Both the position numbers and the translations under genes were made by a program. 64,000 nucleotides of DNA from Motiliproteus coralliicola (lineage in GTDB: Bacteria; Pseudomonadota; Gammaproteobacteria; Pseudomonadales; Balneatricaceae): contig NZ_QQOH01000002.1 of assembly GCF_003345655.1 (NCBI RefSeq), positions 372,001 through 436,000 of the forward strand, read 5' to 3'. Under the pieces are notes generated by a model. The model was not told the origin of the DNA and searched no databases. It saw only the letters and a list, made by a program, of their open reading frames with translations. Position 1 is the stretch's first letter. Each line of letters opens with the position of its first letter. Positions 8,465-16,705 of the stretch are shown here, one piece after another.

Positions 8465-8512
8465 TTACTATATCTGGTGCCTGGGTTGAGAGATCCGTAC
8501 TACCTGTAGTGG
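8465..8512 (-). promoter_or_regulatory. Candidate tandem NrdR boxes upstream of nrdJa
   Basis: Two 16-mers, TTACTATATCTGGTGC (8465-8480) and GTACTACCTGTAGTGG (8497-8512), each resemble the NrdR-box consensus acaCwAtATaTwgtgt at about ten or eleven positions. They are separated by exactly 16 bp, so their centres are 32 bp apart, the three-turn spacing typical of NrdR-box pairs. They lie just upstream of the predicted nrdJa -35 element. NrdR represses reductase operons when dATP is plentiful. The matches are imperfect, so this is a candidate. Confidence 0.5.
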
Positions 8513-8568
8513 CTTGGGCCATCTTGCTGGCACTAGTCGTAGTATTGCTAAGCTAATGGCTCACCTAC

Positions 8569-8602
8569 GAAAAAGGCCGCACGAGGCGGCCTTTTGGTGT
8601 GC
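8569..8602 (-). terminator. Terminator of the amino-acid ABC transporter operon
   Basis: AAAAGGCCGC and GCGGCCTTTT pair perfectly over ten bases around an ACGAG loop. Read on the minus strand the stem ends in a T-run, about 20 bp after the ATPase stop codon at 8622. Confidence 0.85.
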
Positions 8603-8621
8603 GGGTTGCAGGGTTAGTGGA

Positions 8622-9371
8622 TCACAGCACCTGACCCAGAAACTTCTTCAGACGCGTATTAGTTGGATTATTGAAGAAGTTCTCCGGGGTGTCTTCCACC
8701 ACCAGTTCACCGTCTTCCATAAACACCACCCGGTCGGCCACTTCACGGGCAAAGCCCATCTCGTGGGTCACCACCACCATGGTCATCCCTTCTTTGGCCA
8801 GGCTCTGCATGACGTCCAGAACTTCACCGACCATCTCCGGGTCCAGGGCGCTGGTGGGCTCGTCGAACAGCATGATCATCGGCATCATCGCCAGGGCACG
8901 GGCGATGGCGACACGTTGCTGCTGACCGCCGGATAGCTGTGACGGGAAGCTGTGCATCCGCTCGGACAGTCCGACCTTGAGCATCAGCTCCTTGCCTTTC
9001 TGTTCGGCTTCGTCACGGGACTTCTTCAGCACCTTCATCGGCGCCAGCATGACGTTTTCCAGTGCGGTCTTGTGCGGAAACAGGTTGAATGACTGGAACA
9101 CCATGCCCACTTCAGCGCGGATCTGGTTGATGTCGGTCTTCGGGTCCTGCAGGCAGACACCGTCGATCCGGATGCTGCCGCCGGAGGTGGTCTCCAGCTG
9201 ATTCAGGGTCCGCAGGAAGGTGGACTTGCCCGAGCCACTGGGGCCGACAACCACAACCACTTCACCGCGGTTGACGGTCAGAGAGACCTCTTTGAGGGCG
9301 TGACAGCCGTTGGGATAGATCTTGTCGACGTCCTTGGCAACGATAATGCTGGGATCGATATGCTCAGTCAC
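8622..9371 (-). CDS. Polar amino-acid ABC transporter, ATP-binding subunit
   Basis: This ATPase is of the GlnQ/HisP type and powers uptake of a polar amino acid. Visible motifs are Walker [11 protein letters not shown]-loop FQSFNLFPH, signature LSGGQQQR, Walker [12 protein letters not shown] and the switch histidine in VVTHEMG. The start is taken as the GTG at 9371, which overlaps the permease stop in GTGACTGA and implies translational coupling. An upstream TTG (9392) would add seven residues and a larger overlap. Permease and binding protein lie directly upstream on the same strand and a terminator follows. The substrate cannot be told from the ATPase. Confidence 0.9.
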   Translation of the reverse strand: MTEHIDPSIIVAKDVDKIYPNGCHALKEVSLTVNRGEVVVVVGPSGSGKSTFLRTLNQLETTSGGSIRIDGVCLQDPKTDINQIRAEVGMVFQSFNLFPHKTALENVMLAPMKVLKKSRDEAEQKGKELMLKVGLSERMHSFPSQLSGGQQQRVAIARALAMMPMIMLFDEPTSALDPEMVGEVLDVMQSLAKEGMTMVVVTHEMGFAREVADRVVFMEDGELVVEDTPENFFNNPTNTRLKKFLGQVL

Positions 9372-10314
9372 TGGCGGCAAGCCTCTTCTCAAGTTTCTGG
9401 ACCATCCAAGATAAAGCGCCGGTCAGCACCAGGTACAACAGCGCCACGGTGAACCAGACTTCGAACGGGGCAAACGTGGAATTGACCACTTCACGGCCGG
9501 CCTTACTCAGGTCGGTGATGGCGATAACCGATACCAGCGAGGAGTCCTTGATCAGGTTGATGAACTGGCCGGCCATCGGCGGCAAGGTGCGTTTAAACGC
9601 CTGCGGCAGGATGACATAGACCATCGCCTGGACATAGTTCATCCCCAGCGAGCGGGCCGCTTCCATCTGACCTGGGTGGATCGACTGGATGCCCGAACGG
9701 ATGATCTCGGCGATATAGGCGCCGGTGAAGACGGCCAGCGCCGCGACACCGGCAGTGAAGCGGTCCAGCTCCAGTACCGTGCCGATAAAGAAATAGAAGA
9801 TAAAGATCTGTACCAGCAGCGGCGTACCCCGAATCAGCTCGATATAGGTGATCGACAGGTTGCGCAAGGCCGGGTTGGCCGATATCCGGGCCAGGCCGGT
9901 AAATAGGCCGATAATCAACGCGAAGACCAGTGATACCATCGAGATCTTCAGGGTCATGACCAGACCCCAGGTGATCGGGCCGATCTGCCAGTTATCCAGT
10001 CCGGCCAGGGCATCGCCTTCGAACACGATATCGCCGTCATCAACGTTGAGGATATCGAACTGCTTCAGTACGAAGGGGTCTTCACCGTTGTCGGGTATCA
10101 GGGTGACGGTCTTGTCGTTATCACTGAGTTCGACAGTGCCGTCAAAGGGCGCCGTAATGTCCTGCGGCTCAGTGTTGATCAGGTACTGCGGAATCCGCTC
10201 CCAGCGCCACGTGTAGTCGATACTTTTACTGGACAGGTAGACGCCGGTGCCGATCGTTATCAGGATCGCCACGAACACCAGATGCCAGAAAGCGTTGTTA
10301 TACTGCTTATCCAT
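9364..10314 (-). CDS. Polar amino-acid ABC transporter permease with large extra loop
   Basis: The 316-residue permease has the HisM/GltK-type core in its C-terminal two thirds (about residues 115-310), including [10 protein letters not shown]-like text and the EAA loop [20 protein letters not shown] that contacts the ATPase. It is longer than usual: a first membrane helix (residues 10-28) is followed by about 85 mostly polar residues with acidic, beta-like text ([14 protein letters not shown]) before the second helix. That loop should be periplasmic. Only one permease gene is present, so the channel is probably a homodimer. The gene is about 110 bp downstream of the binding-protein gene and overlaps the ATPase gene. 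Confidence 0.9.
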   Translation of the reverse strand: MDKQYNNAFWHLVFVAILITIGTGVYLSSKSIDYTWRWERIPQYLINTEPQDITAPFDGTVELSDNDKTVTLIPDNGEDPFVLKQFDILNVDDGDIVFEGDALAGLDNWQIGPITWGLVMTLKISMVSLVFALIIGLFTGLARISANPALRNLSITYIELIRGTPLLVQIFIFYFFIGTVLELDRFTAGVAALAVFTGAYIAEIIRSGIQSIHPGQMEAARSLGMNYVQAMVYVILPQAFKRTLPPMAGQFINLIKDSSLVSVIAITDLSKAGREVVNSTFAPFEVWFTVALLYLVLTGALSWMVQKLEKRLAASD

Positions 10315-10377
10315 CGATTGCTCGGGTTTCAGTCTTTGACAGGTCGCTGGCCCTAAGGGCCAGGTTGGAAATTATCA

Positions 10378-10416
10378 CTCTTCTGGTGATATGAGTGGGG
10401 CTCCTGTAGGAGCCCC
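10378..10416 (-). other. Intercistronic stem-loops between binding protein and permease
   Basis: GGGGCTCC-TGTA-GGAGCCCC (10397-10416) is a perfect 8-bp stem with a four-base loop, just downstream of the binding-protein stop codon, followed by a weaker CACTC/GAGTG hairpin. There is no T-run. Such hairpins usually protect the upstream message from 3' exonucleases, which would raise the binding protein over the membrane subunits. Confidence 0.55.
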
Positions 10417-10425
10417 GGAAAGCGC

Positions 10426-11232
10426 TTATTGTACGCTCTTCAGCCAATCATCGCTGGCGAACCACTTGCTGTAGATCTTGTCGTAGGTGCCGTCACCTTT
10501 GACTTGTGCCAGGAAGTTGTTGAGGAAGTTCAGGAAGTCCGGATCACCCTTGCGGATAGCCCAGCCCAGCGGCTCGTAGGTGAAGGAGTCGTCCAGGTGA
10601 ACAACCTTGTCGGAGTTCTGAGAGCTGTAGATCGCATTGAACGGCAGGTCGTAGACAAAGGCGTGGGCGTTGCCGTTAACCACTTCCAGTGCACCCTCTG
10701 ACTCGGTTTCGAACAGACGGATGTTGGACTTGCCGATGTACTTCTTGGTGGCGATGTCGCCGGTGGTGCCCAGCTTGGTAGCCACAACGTACTTCGGATC
10801 GTTAAGGTCACGGTAGCTGGAAATCTTGTCGGCCAAATCCGGGCGGACCAGGATGGTCTGACCCACGACGATGTACGGGTTGGCGAAGTTGACTTTCAGG
10901 TTACGCTCGGCGGTAACGGTCATGCCAGACATGATGATATCGCACTTGGCGGTCAGCAGTGCCGGAATGATTCCGTCCCAGGCGGTGTTGCGAAGGTCCA
11001 GCTTGACCTTCATCGCCTTAGCCATCGCTTTGGCCATATCGACGTCGAAGCCGACGATATTGCCCTTCTTGTTCCGCATCTCAAACGGCATGTAGCCCGC
11101 TTCCATACAGACCTGAAGCTCACCGCGCTTAACGATTTCGTTCAGGGTCGACTTTTCCCACAGGGAAATGTCGGAGGCCTGGGTCAGCGCAGAGGACAGC
11201 ATCAGCGATGCAGCAACCAGCAGTTTCTTCAT
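10426..11232 (-). CDS. Polar amino-acid ABC transporter, periplasmic binding protein
   Basis: The 268-residue protein starts with a signal peptide (MKKLLVAASLMLSSALTQAS) and continues as a family 3 solute-binding protein. Ligand-cleft motifs are CMEAGYMPFEMRN, GFDVDMAKAMAKAM and WDGIIPALLTAKCDIIMSGM, followed by ERNLKVNFANPY. The mature protein should bind a polar or charged amino acid in the periplasm and deliver it to the permease. It is the promoter-proximal gene of the three-gene operon. Upstream lie two copies of ATATTTTGCAC spaced by 20 bp, a possible operator. The ligand (for example glutamate/aspartate or glutamine) cannot be fixed from motifs. Confidence 0.9.
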   Translation of the reverse strand: MKKLLVAASLMLSSALTQASDISLWEKSTLNEIVKRGELQVCMEAGYMPFEMRNKKGNIVGFDVDMAKAMAKAMKVKLDLRNTAWDGIIPALLTAKCDIIMSGMTVTAERNLKVNFANPYIVVGQTILVRPDLADKISSYRDLNDPKYVVATKLGTTGDIATKKYIGKSNIRLFETESEGALEVVNGNAHAFVYDLPFNAIYSSQNSDKVVHLDDSFTYEPLGWAIRKGDPDFLNFLNNFLAQVKGDGTYDKIYSKWFASDDWLKSVQ

Positions 11233-11269
11233 ATTGTTCTCACTCTGTTGGTGGGTCTAAACGAGTGCG

Positions 11270-11300
11270 ATATTTTGCACGTTAATTGAATATTTTGCAC
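11270..11300 (-). promoter_or_regulatory. Direct repeat upstream of the ABC transporter operon
   Basis: ATATTTTGCAC occurs at 11270-11280 and again at 11290-11300, exactly 20 bp (two helical turns) apart, 38-68 bp upstream of the binding-protein ATG. Same-face direct repeats in this position suggest a regulator site. I do not recognise the regulator. Confidence 0.4.
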
Positions 11301-11461
11301 ACAAAAATCGCTAACAGGTCATATCGTCAGATAAAAGTGGACGAAAAGCTGATTTTTCGCCACTGCTGTCAAAAGTTTTTACAATCGATCCAAGCCCCGA
11401 GCTTGCCAGTTTGGGACCTCTGATCTAAACCTAATCAAGTTGTCTGGGTACAGGGGGCGAT

Positions 11462-11896
11462 ATGAACGTGGTTATGAATGCTGGCGTTAAGGGTGTCTCG
11501 AATGAGTCGGCGGATCGTGTCTGGCGCAGCTATCAGCGTTGCCTGGAGGACTATCACTTTCTGCAGGAGTTCTACCTGCGATTTATCGAAACGTCGCCGG
11601 AGGTGGCGCAGAAGTTTGCCAATACCGATATGGATCATCAGGTATTGATGCTCAGGGCATCGCTGGACCTGATGCTGGGTGGCGACCGCTCAACCTCGGA
11701 ACCCGTGGCGCTACGCCAGGTTGCCAAACTGCACAGTCGCCATGGCGTTGACGTGCCCCCTCGGCTGTACGACTGCTGGTTGGAGAGCCTGCTGCTGACG
11801 GTGGCGCGTTTCGATCCGGGGTTTGATGATGAGTTGGAGCAGGCTTGGCGTGCAGAACTGCAAAAGGGCGTTGCCTATATGAAGGCAGCTTATTGA
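11462..11896 (+). CDS. Single-domain bacterial globin
   Basis: This 144-residue protein has the shape of a bacterial globin: an N-terminal helix (ADRVWRSYQRCLEDYHFLQEFYLRF), a middle helix with LMLRASLDLML, and an F-helix with QVAKLHSRHGV, in which His91 stands three residues before the conserved Gly-Val and is the likely proximal haem ligand. The G/H helices follow (LYDCWLESLLLTVARFD). It lacks FAD and NAD domains and has no obvious output domain, so it is not a flavohaemoglobin. Possible roles are oxygen or NO binding or sensing. It is transcribed alone, divergent from the ABC transporter, with a hairpin terminator after it. Confidence 0.75.
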   Translation: MNVVMNAGVKGVSNESADRVWRSYQRCLEDYHFLQEFYLRFIETSPEVAQKFANTDMDHQVLMLRASLDLMLGGDRSTSEPVALRQVAKLHSRHGVDVPPRLYDCWLESLLLTVARFDPGFDDELEQAWRAELQKGVAYMKAAY

Positions 11897-11915
11897 GCGG
11901 TTCAGAATGAGCGAT

Positions 11916-11953
11916 ACCCGCTACCCACGATAGCGTCGTCAGCGGGTGTTTTG
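11916..11953 (+). terminator. Probable terminator of the globin gene
   Basis: ACCCGCT (11916) and AGCGGGT (11941) pair around a loop that itself can fold (ACGA/TCGT), followed by GTTTTG. It lies 20 bp after the globin stop codon. The T-run is short, so strength is uncertain. Confidence 0.55.
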
Positions 11954-11973
11954 TTAGTTGGGAGTCAGGGGGA

Positions 11974-12543
11974 TCAGTTCTTGCGGCTCGGATCGCTACC
12001 CAGCCGGTTACGCTCCCCGGTGATATCGACATGGCGCATCGGGAAGTTACCGCTCTTACGGTCCTCAAAATAGAACTTCAAGGCGTTGATCACGGTCCGG
12101 AACGCCAGTTGATCCCAGGGGATCTCATCTTCGGCGAACAGCTGGGCTTCCAGGGTCTCCTCGCCGGCATCGAACGTGGCTGTCGGCATCTCTGCCAGAT
12201 AGAACATCTGCACCTGATTGATCGGGGTGATGCTGGTGATGGTATAGAGGCCTTTGAGTTCGACCTCGGCGCAGGCTTCCTCGCGGGTTTCGCGCATCGC
12301 TGCTTCCTGAGTGGTCTCACCGTTTTCCATAAACCCGGCCGGTAGGGTCCAGAGTCCGTAGCAGGGTTCGATGGCGCGCTTGCAAAGCAGCACTTTGTCA
12401 CCGTAAACCGGCAGGCAGCCGGCGATAATCCGAGGGTTCTGGTAGTGGATGGTATCGCATTGGCTGCAGACGTAGCGGGGGCGGTTATCCCCCTCAGGAA
12501 TGCGTTGATGGACGGCTGCGCCGCACTCGCTGCAATAGTTCAT
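11974..12543 (-). CDS. Nudix hydrolase with N-terminal zinc ribbon
   Basis: The 189-residue protein starts with a zinc-ribbon (CSECGAAV...CSQCDTIHYQNP, four cysteines within the first 30 residues) and continues with a Nudix fold. The Nudix box GFMENGETTQEAAMRETREE is intact up to the catalytic REXXEE, but the usual Gly after EEx is Cys here (EEACA). The layout resembles NudC-type and related Nudix enzymes, shortened by lack of the large N-terminal domain of NudC. Nucleotide-sugar, NADH or ADP-ribose substrates are possible. It is divergently arranged with the nudL-like gene, leaving a 135-bp shared promoter region. Confidence 0.85.
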   Translation of the reverse strand: MNYCSECGAAVHQRIPEGDNRPRYVCSQCDTIHYQNPRIIAGCLPVYGDKVLLCKRAIEPCYGLWTLPAGFMENGETTQEAAMRETREEACAEVELKGLYTITSITPINQVQMFYLAEMPTATFDAGEETLEAQLFAEDEIPWDQLAFRTVINALKFYFEDRKSGNFPMRHVDITGERNRLGSDPSRKN

Positions 12544-12678
12544 CCAGACTCCTTAAGGTATTTGAGGTCATGATCAGAGCCGCTGCCGAAACGGGCGGCT
12601 TCTCGTTATTGTCGGCGTCAGGCTATGATGTATGACAAATCCCACTTCAATCAATAGCTCAGCCGAGAAACTCTGGTC

Positions 12679-13314
12679 ATGCGCAAACCCTCCGATGAGT
12701 CGGTCGTTCAATCAGGTGCTTCACTATCGCAGCAGTTGAGTCAGCGGTTGCGTCGTCAGCCGATTCGGCGCTTGAAAATGTCGATGCCTGAGGCTGGGGT
12801 GCTGGTGGCGCTGACCGATCATCCGCAAGACCCCCAGGTGGTGCTGACCCGTCGGGCCAGTCAGCTGTCCAGCCATGCCGGAGAGGTTGCGTTCCCCGGG
12901 GGTAAACGGGATCCAGAAGATGCCGACCTGCTGGCTACGGCATTGCGCGAATCCCATGAGGAGATCGATCTGGCGCCGGATCGTGTCGAGGTGGTGGGGC
13001 CGTTGGGGCAGGTGGTTTCAAAACATGGATTTCTGGTGTCACCATTTCTGGGGGTCATCTCCGATCAGCAGCCGTTAACCCCCAATCTCGACGAGCTGGA
13101 GAGTCTGTTCAAGGTGCCGTTGAGTTTTCTGCTGGATCGACACCATTTTCAGATGGAGACGCTCAGCTTCGAAGGACGCAGTATTCGCATGCCGCGTTAT
13201 GACTATCAGGGGTATGTCATCTGGGGATTGAGTGCCTTCATCTTGGTGGAGATGCTCAACCAGGGCTTTGATGCCGATCTGCCGCTGGAGTTACGCCCTG
13301 AGAGTAGGCGTTAA
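12679..13314 (+). CDS. nudL: CoA pyrophosphatase-like Nudix hydrolase (NudL/YeaB)
   Basis: This protein of 211 residues matches the NudL family, which cleaves coenzyme A to phosphopantetheine and 3',5'-ADP. The family-specific signature is present as LTRRASQLSSHAGEVAFPGG (about residues 57-76), followed by the Nudix helix ATALRESHEEIDL. It starts at the ATG at 12679; an internal ATG (12778, MSMPEAGVL) would shorten it by 33 residues and is less likely because homologues have a helical N-terminus. The next gene starts 110 bp downstream. Confidence 0.88.
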   Translation: MRKPSDESVVQSGASLSQQLSQRLRRQPIRRLKMSMPEAGVLVALTDHPQDPQVVLTRRASQLSSHAGEVAFPGGKRDPEDADLLATALRESHEEIDLAPDRVEVVGPLGQVVSKHGFLVSPFLGVISDQQPLTPNLDELESLFKVPLSFLLDRHHFQMETLSFEGRSIRMPRYDYQGYVIWGLSAFILVEMLNQGFDADLPLELRPESRR

Positions 13315-13424
13315 GCCTGAACTGCCACTAATTGATCAGAATTGCAGCCATATCAGGATGTCGAAAGCGGATCGATTGCTATAGGATCTGCTCAATCCTT
13401 TCTATTACCTAACGGAGCCTGTTT

Positions 13425-13949
13425 ATGATCTTTCACGTCGATGGTCGTCGGGTCGAGTTCGCTTCTGAGGAGCATTTTGTCGCTACCAATGCCACCGTGA
13501 TCGGTTCGGTGCATATCGGTCATCAGGTCAGTGTCTGGTTCAACGCGGTGGTGCGTGCCGATAACGAACCTATCCGCCTGGGCGACGGGAGCAATATTCA
13601 GGACGGTGCGGTGATGCACACCGATCCGGGCTATGCACTGACGTTGGGCAGCAACGTGACCGTCGGTCACAAGGCGATGCTGCACGGCTGTACGGTGGGG
13701 GATAATTCGCTGATCGGTATCAATGCGGTGGTGCTTAACGGCGCCAAGATCGGCCGAAACTGCCTGATCGGCGCCAATACGCTAATCCCGGAAGGGATGG
13801 AAGTGCCCGATGGGTCGCTGGTGGTGGGTAGTCCCGGCAAGATCAGGCGCCAGCTGAGCGATGCTGAAGCCGAAGGGCTGCGCCAGAATGCCGAGCATTA
13901 TATCGGCAACATGCAGCGTTACTGCCGGACCCTGGTGCAGATCGACTGA
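13425..13949 (+). CDS. Gamma-carbonic-anhydrase-like hexapeptide-repeat protein
   Basis: The 174-residue protein is a left-handed beta-helix of the YrdA/PaaY group. Hexapeptide turns run from [20 protein letters not shown] through [13 protein letters not shown] and [19 protein letters not shown] to [16 protein letters not shown]. The metal-binding histidines are the pattern HTD, GHK and LHG (about residues 66, 84 and 89). Members may be carbonic anhydrases or metal-dependent hydrolases; activity is often unproven. The stop overlaps the ATG of the DUF1289 gene by one base, so the two genes should be co-translated. Confidence 0.9.
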   Translation: MIFHVDGRRVEFASEEHFVATNATVIGSVHIGHQVSVWFNAVVRADNEPIRLGDGSNIQDGAVMHTDPGYALTLGSNVTVGHKAMLHGCTVGDNSLIGINAVVLNGAKIGRNCLIGANTLIPEGMEVPDGSLVVGSPGKIRRQLSDAEAEGLRQNAEHYIGNMQRYCRTLVQID

Positions 13950-14224
13950 TGGCGGTTGAAACTGTAGATCCTGTCCAGCAGGCTGATCCCTCGGAGCAAA
14001 CCGAGGACGAACGACCGGTACCATCTCCCTGTATCGCGGCTTGCGAGCTGAACGCCGAGCAGTTTTGTACCGGCTGCCATCGCCATGTCGATGAGGTGGC
14101 CGGTTGGAAGCGGATGGATAATGATGCGCGTCGTCAAGTGCTGGCGAAGATCGAGCAACGTAAAGCCCAGCAGCGCAGCGGGCTGCTGGGTTGGTTGGGG
14201 CGATTAATCGGTCGCCGCAACTGA
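13949..14224 (+). CDS. DUF1289 family small cysteine protein
   Basis: The 91-residue protein contains the DUF1289 core SPCIAACELNAEQFCTGCHR (about residues 25-46) with four cysteines, followed by the typical EVAGWKRMDNDARRQVLAKI. The tail is basic and ends GLLGWLGRLIGRRN, which could be amphipathic. The cysteines suggest metal or Fe-S binding, but function is not established. It is the second gene of a pair with the hexapeptide protein (1-bp overlap, TGATG), a common arrangement for this family. Confidence 0.88.
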   Translation: MAVETVDPVQQADPSEQTEDERPVPSPCIAACELNAEQFCTGCHRHVDEVAGWKRMDNDARRQVLAKIEQRKAQQRSGLLGWLGRLIGRRN

Positions 14225-14251
14225 GGGTTCAATAGCCAAAAGTGCTGAGAA

Positions 14252-15520
14252 TCAGCTGTCGACGTTGAGTGGCGCCGAAACCCGCGCCATCTTGACCAGA
14301 TTGTCCTGCACCTGGATCGTTTCGATCCGGTGTCGGTCGATCTGCAGGCAGACATTGGTTTCAGGGATGAATTCCAGTCGCTCGGTGATCAGGCCGTTGA
14401 GGGTCTTGGGGCCATCGACCGGCAGTTCCCAATCCATCGCCTTGTTGATGTCACGGATGGTGGCCGAGCCGTCGATAAAGTATGTGCCGTCATCCTGCGG
14501 GTGGATATCCTGATTTTCCGGGCGACGATCGTCGGTCAGCTCACCTACAATCTCTTCGAGTATATCTTCCAGGGTACAGATTCCCTGAATATCCCCGTAT
14601 TCATCGACCACCAGACCGATGCGGCGACCCTCTTTCTGGAAATGGAACAGCTGGGTCTGCAGTTGGGTGGTTTCCGGGATAAAGTAGGGCTCGCGGATCA
14701 CCTGCAGCAGCGCGGCTTTACTAAAGCCGGACTCGTTGAACACCTTGGTCATGTTGCGCAGGTGCAGGATGCCTACCACCTGGTTGATATCACCCTTGTA
14801 GACCGGCAGGCGAGTATGGTCGCAGTCGGTGATCACCGCCAGGATCTCTTCATCCTCGGCTTCCAGGTCGATGCCCACCACTTCATTGCGGGGGATCATC
14901 ACGTCCTGCACCCGGACCTCTTCGAGCTCCAGAATGCCCAGTAGCATGGACTGGTTGCGTTGCGGCAACAGGGCCCCGGCTTCGTTGACCAGGGTGCGTA
15001 GTTCTTCGGTGCTCAGGTGGTGGTGATCGTTGCCGCTCATCTTGACGCCGAACAACTTTAACAGGCCGTTGGTGATGCCGTTGACCATCCACACGGCCGG
15101 GTACAGCAGTGCCAGTAGCGGTCGCAGGATCAAGGCGGCCGGGAAGGCGATCTTCTCCGGATGTAGCGCGGCCAGGGTCTTGGGCGTGACTTCGGCGAAG
15201 ATCAGAATTATCAGGGTCAGACCGAAGGTGGCGATGGCGATACCGGCATCGCCCCAGAGGCGGACCGCTACCACGGTGGCGATCGAGGCGGCGCAGATGT
15301 TGACCAGGTTGTTGCCGATCAGAATGACACCGATCAGGCGATCCGGGCGCTCCAGCAGATGGTTGGCACGTATCGCTCCGCGGTGGTTCTTTTTAACCAG
15401 GTGGCGGAGTCGGTAACGGTTCAGGGACATCATTCCGGTTTCGGAACTGGAAAAGAAGGCTGAACAAGCGATAAGAAGTGCCAGGATGCCTAAGAGTAGG
15501 CTTATCGATACGTCGTCCAA
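14252..15520 (-). CDS. corB: CorB/CNNM-type membrane transporter
   Basis: The 422-residue protein has the architecture of the HlyC/CorC (CNNM) family: a DUF21 membrane domain with about four helices (residues 1-180, containing FSSSETGMMSLNRYRL and FAEVTPKTLAAL), two CBS domains (about 200-330, with DVMIPRNEVVGID and GLVVDEYGDIQGICTLEDIL), and a C-terminal CorC_HlyC domain (about 345-415). It is probably involved in magnesium or cobalt transport or efflux, acting in the inner membrane. The gene lies 85 bp downstream of the YpjD-like gene on the same strand, an arrangement also seen near ffh in other gammaproteobacteria. Confidence 0.92.
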   Translation of the reverse strand: MDDVSISLLLGILALLIACSAFFSSSETGMMSLNRYRLRHLVKKNHRGAIRANHLLERPDRLIGVILIGNNLVNICAASIATVVAVRLWGDAGIAIATFGLTLIILIFAEVTPKTLAALHPEKIAFPAALILRPLLALLYPAVWMVNGITNGLLKLFGVKMSGNDHHHLSTEELRTLVNEAGALLPQRNQSMLLGILELEEVRVQDVMIPRNEVVGIDLEAEDEEILAVITDCDHTRLPVYKGDINQVVGILHLRNMTKVFNESGFSKAALLQVIREPYFIPETTQLQTQLFHFQKEGRRIGLVVDEYGDIQGICTLEDILEEIVGELTDDRRPENQDIHPQDDGTYFIDGSATIRDINKAMDWELPVDGPKTLNGLITERLEFIPETNVCLQIDRHRIETIQVQDNLVKMARVSAPLNVDS

Positions 15521-15605
15521 GACGAGGGTGACCTTTTTGCGATAGGGCAGCTGATTGTGGAAGCTGAAATAGAGGCTGTCAAGCAGCCTCGATCAAGCAT
15601 TTGGG

Positions 15606-16397
15606 TTAGACCATTATCTCGAGTACGAGCTTGCTGCCGAAGTAGGCCAGCATCAGGAAAACGAAGCCGCCGAGGATCCAGCGAATTGCTTTCATCCCAC
15701 GCCATCCGCGCTGGTGGCGGCCCCAGAGCAAGACGGCGAACAATCCCCAGGCAATAAAGGAAAGGCCGGTCTTATGCACCAGGTGCTGGGCGAAGATATC
15801 CTGCAGGAATAACAGACCGGTCAGCAGCGAGGCGCTGAGCAGCGCAAAGCCGAGCCAGATCATCTCAAACAGCAGCTGCTCCATCAGTTGCAGCGGCGGT
15901 AGCGAGCGGACCAGGCCGCGAACATGGTGGTTGCGCAGTTCGTGGTCCTGGCGTGCCAGCACGATCGCCTGCAGAGCGGCGATGGCGAAAATGCTGTAGG
16001 CCAGAATCGAAGTCAGGATATGGGCGATCTCACCGCCGCTGTATTGCTGCGGCAGGTTGGCGCTGGGCAGCAGGGCCGCCAGCAGGACCGAGATCGACGC
16101 ACATGGAAAGATGCCGACAAACAGGGTGGTGAGCGGTTTTTTCAGGCAGCTGAGGATCACCAGGCCTGAGACCAGCCAGGCGATCAGCGAGGTAACCGGG
16201 AACAATCCCAGTTGGATGCCGTTGCCCGGATGCAGAATCAGATAGACCGACAGGGTGTGAAGCACCCAGGCGCCTGAGCCCAGCATCATCACCAGTGAGC
16301 GTGGCTCCGGTTTTTTGCTGCTCAGGGAGCTGGCCTGGATGACGCCGGCCAACAGATAGATAAGGGCGCTGAAAATACTGGTCAGGAGCAGTGTCAT
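15606..16397 (-). CDS. YpjD-like inner-membrane protein (cytochrome c assembly family)
   Basis: The 263-residue protein has about eight hydrophobic helices and belongs to the CcsA/CcmC-like family called YpjD in E. coli, where it also neighbours ffh. The text GGEIAHILTSILAYSIFAIAAL in the middle carries the first conserved His, and HLVHKTGLSFIAWGLFAVLLW the second; these pairs could bind haem. Its role is uncertain; homologues are annotated as cytochrome c assembly proteins without proof. It is divergent from ffh and is followed by corB. Confidence 0.88.
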   Translation of the reverse strand: MTLLLTSIFSALIYLLAGVIQASSLSSKKPEPRSLVMMLGSGAWVLHTLSVYLILHPGNGIQLGLFPVTSLIAWLVSGLVILSCLKKPLTTLFVGIFPCASISVLLAALLPSANLPQQYSGGEIAHILTSILAYSIFAIAALQAIVLARQDHELRNHHVRGLVRSLPPLQLMEQLLFEMIWLGFALLSASLLTGLLFLQDIFAQHLVHKTGLSFIAWGLFAVLLWGRHQRGWRGMKAIRWILGGFVFLMLAYFGSKLVLEIMV

Positions 16398-16705
16398 GGT
16401 GTTTCGGATAACTCGCGGTGAGGCTGCTGAGCGGCTAAGTGTGTCATAAAAATTTTGCAGTTTGAATAGAGGCTTAGCGAAGCTGCTCCATGGTCGCTGT
16501 TAGGCTGATTTATCGCAATTTTATGGCCGCTTTCCGCGCTGCGATAGAGGCGTTGGGCTGGTTTGGGTATAATGCCGGGTTTGCACAGGTCGAGGGTGCC
16601 GTTACGGCTGTCCGATTTAAGGTCGGTTAGCGCGAAAAATTGGCATGCTCGGCCGCGGATGGCATCACAGACGTTACCTTTCGTGGGACGTACCAGAGGC
16701 GGATT
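16398..16705. promoter_or_regulatory. Divergent intergenic region upstream of ffh
   Basis: About 310 bp separate the YpjD-like gene and ffh. A perfect -10 box TATAAT lies at 16568-16573 on the plus strand; a matching -35 is poor. A good Shine-Dalgarno (AGAGGCGG) directly precedes the ffh ATG at 16706. I found no RNA gene here. Confidence 0.45.
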
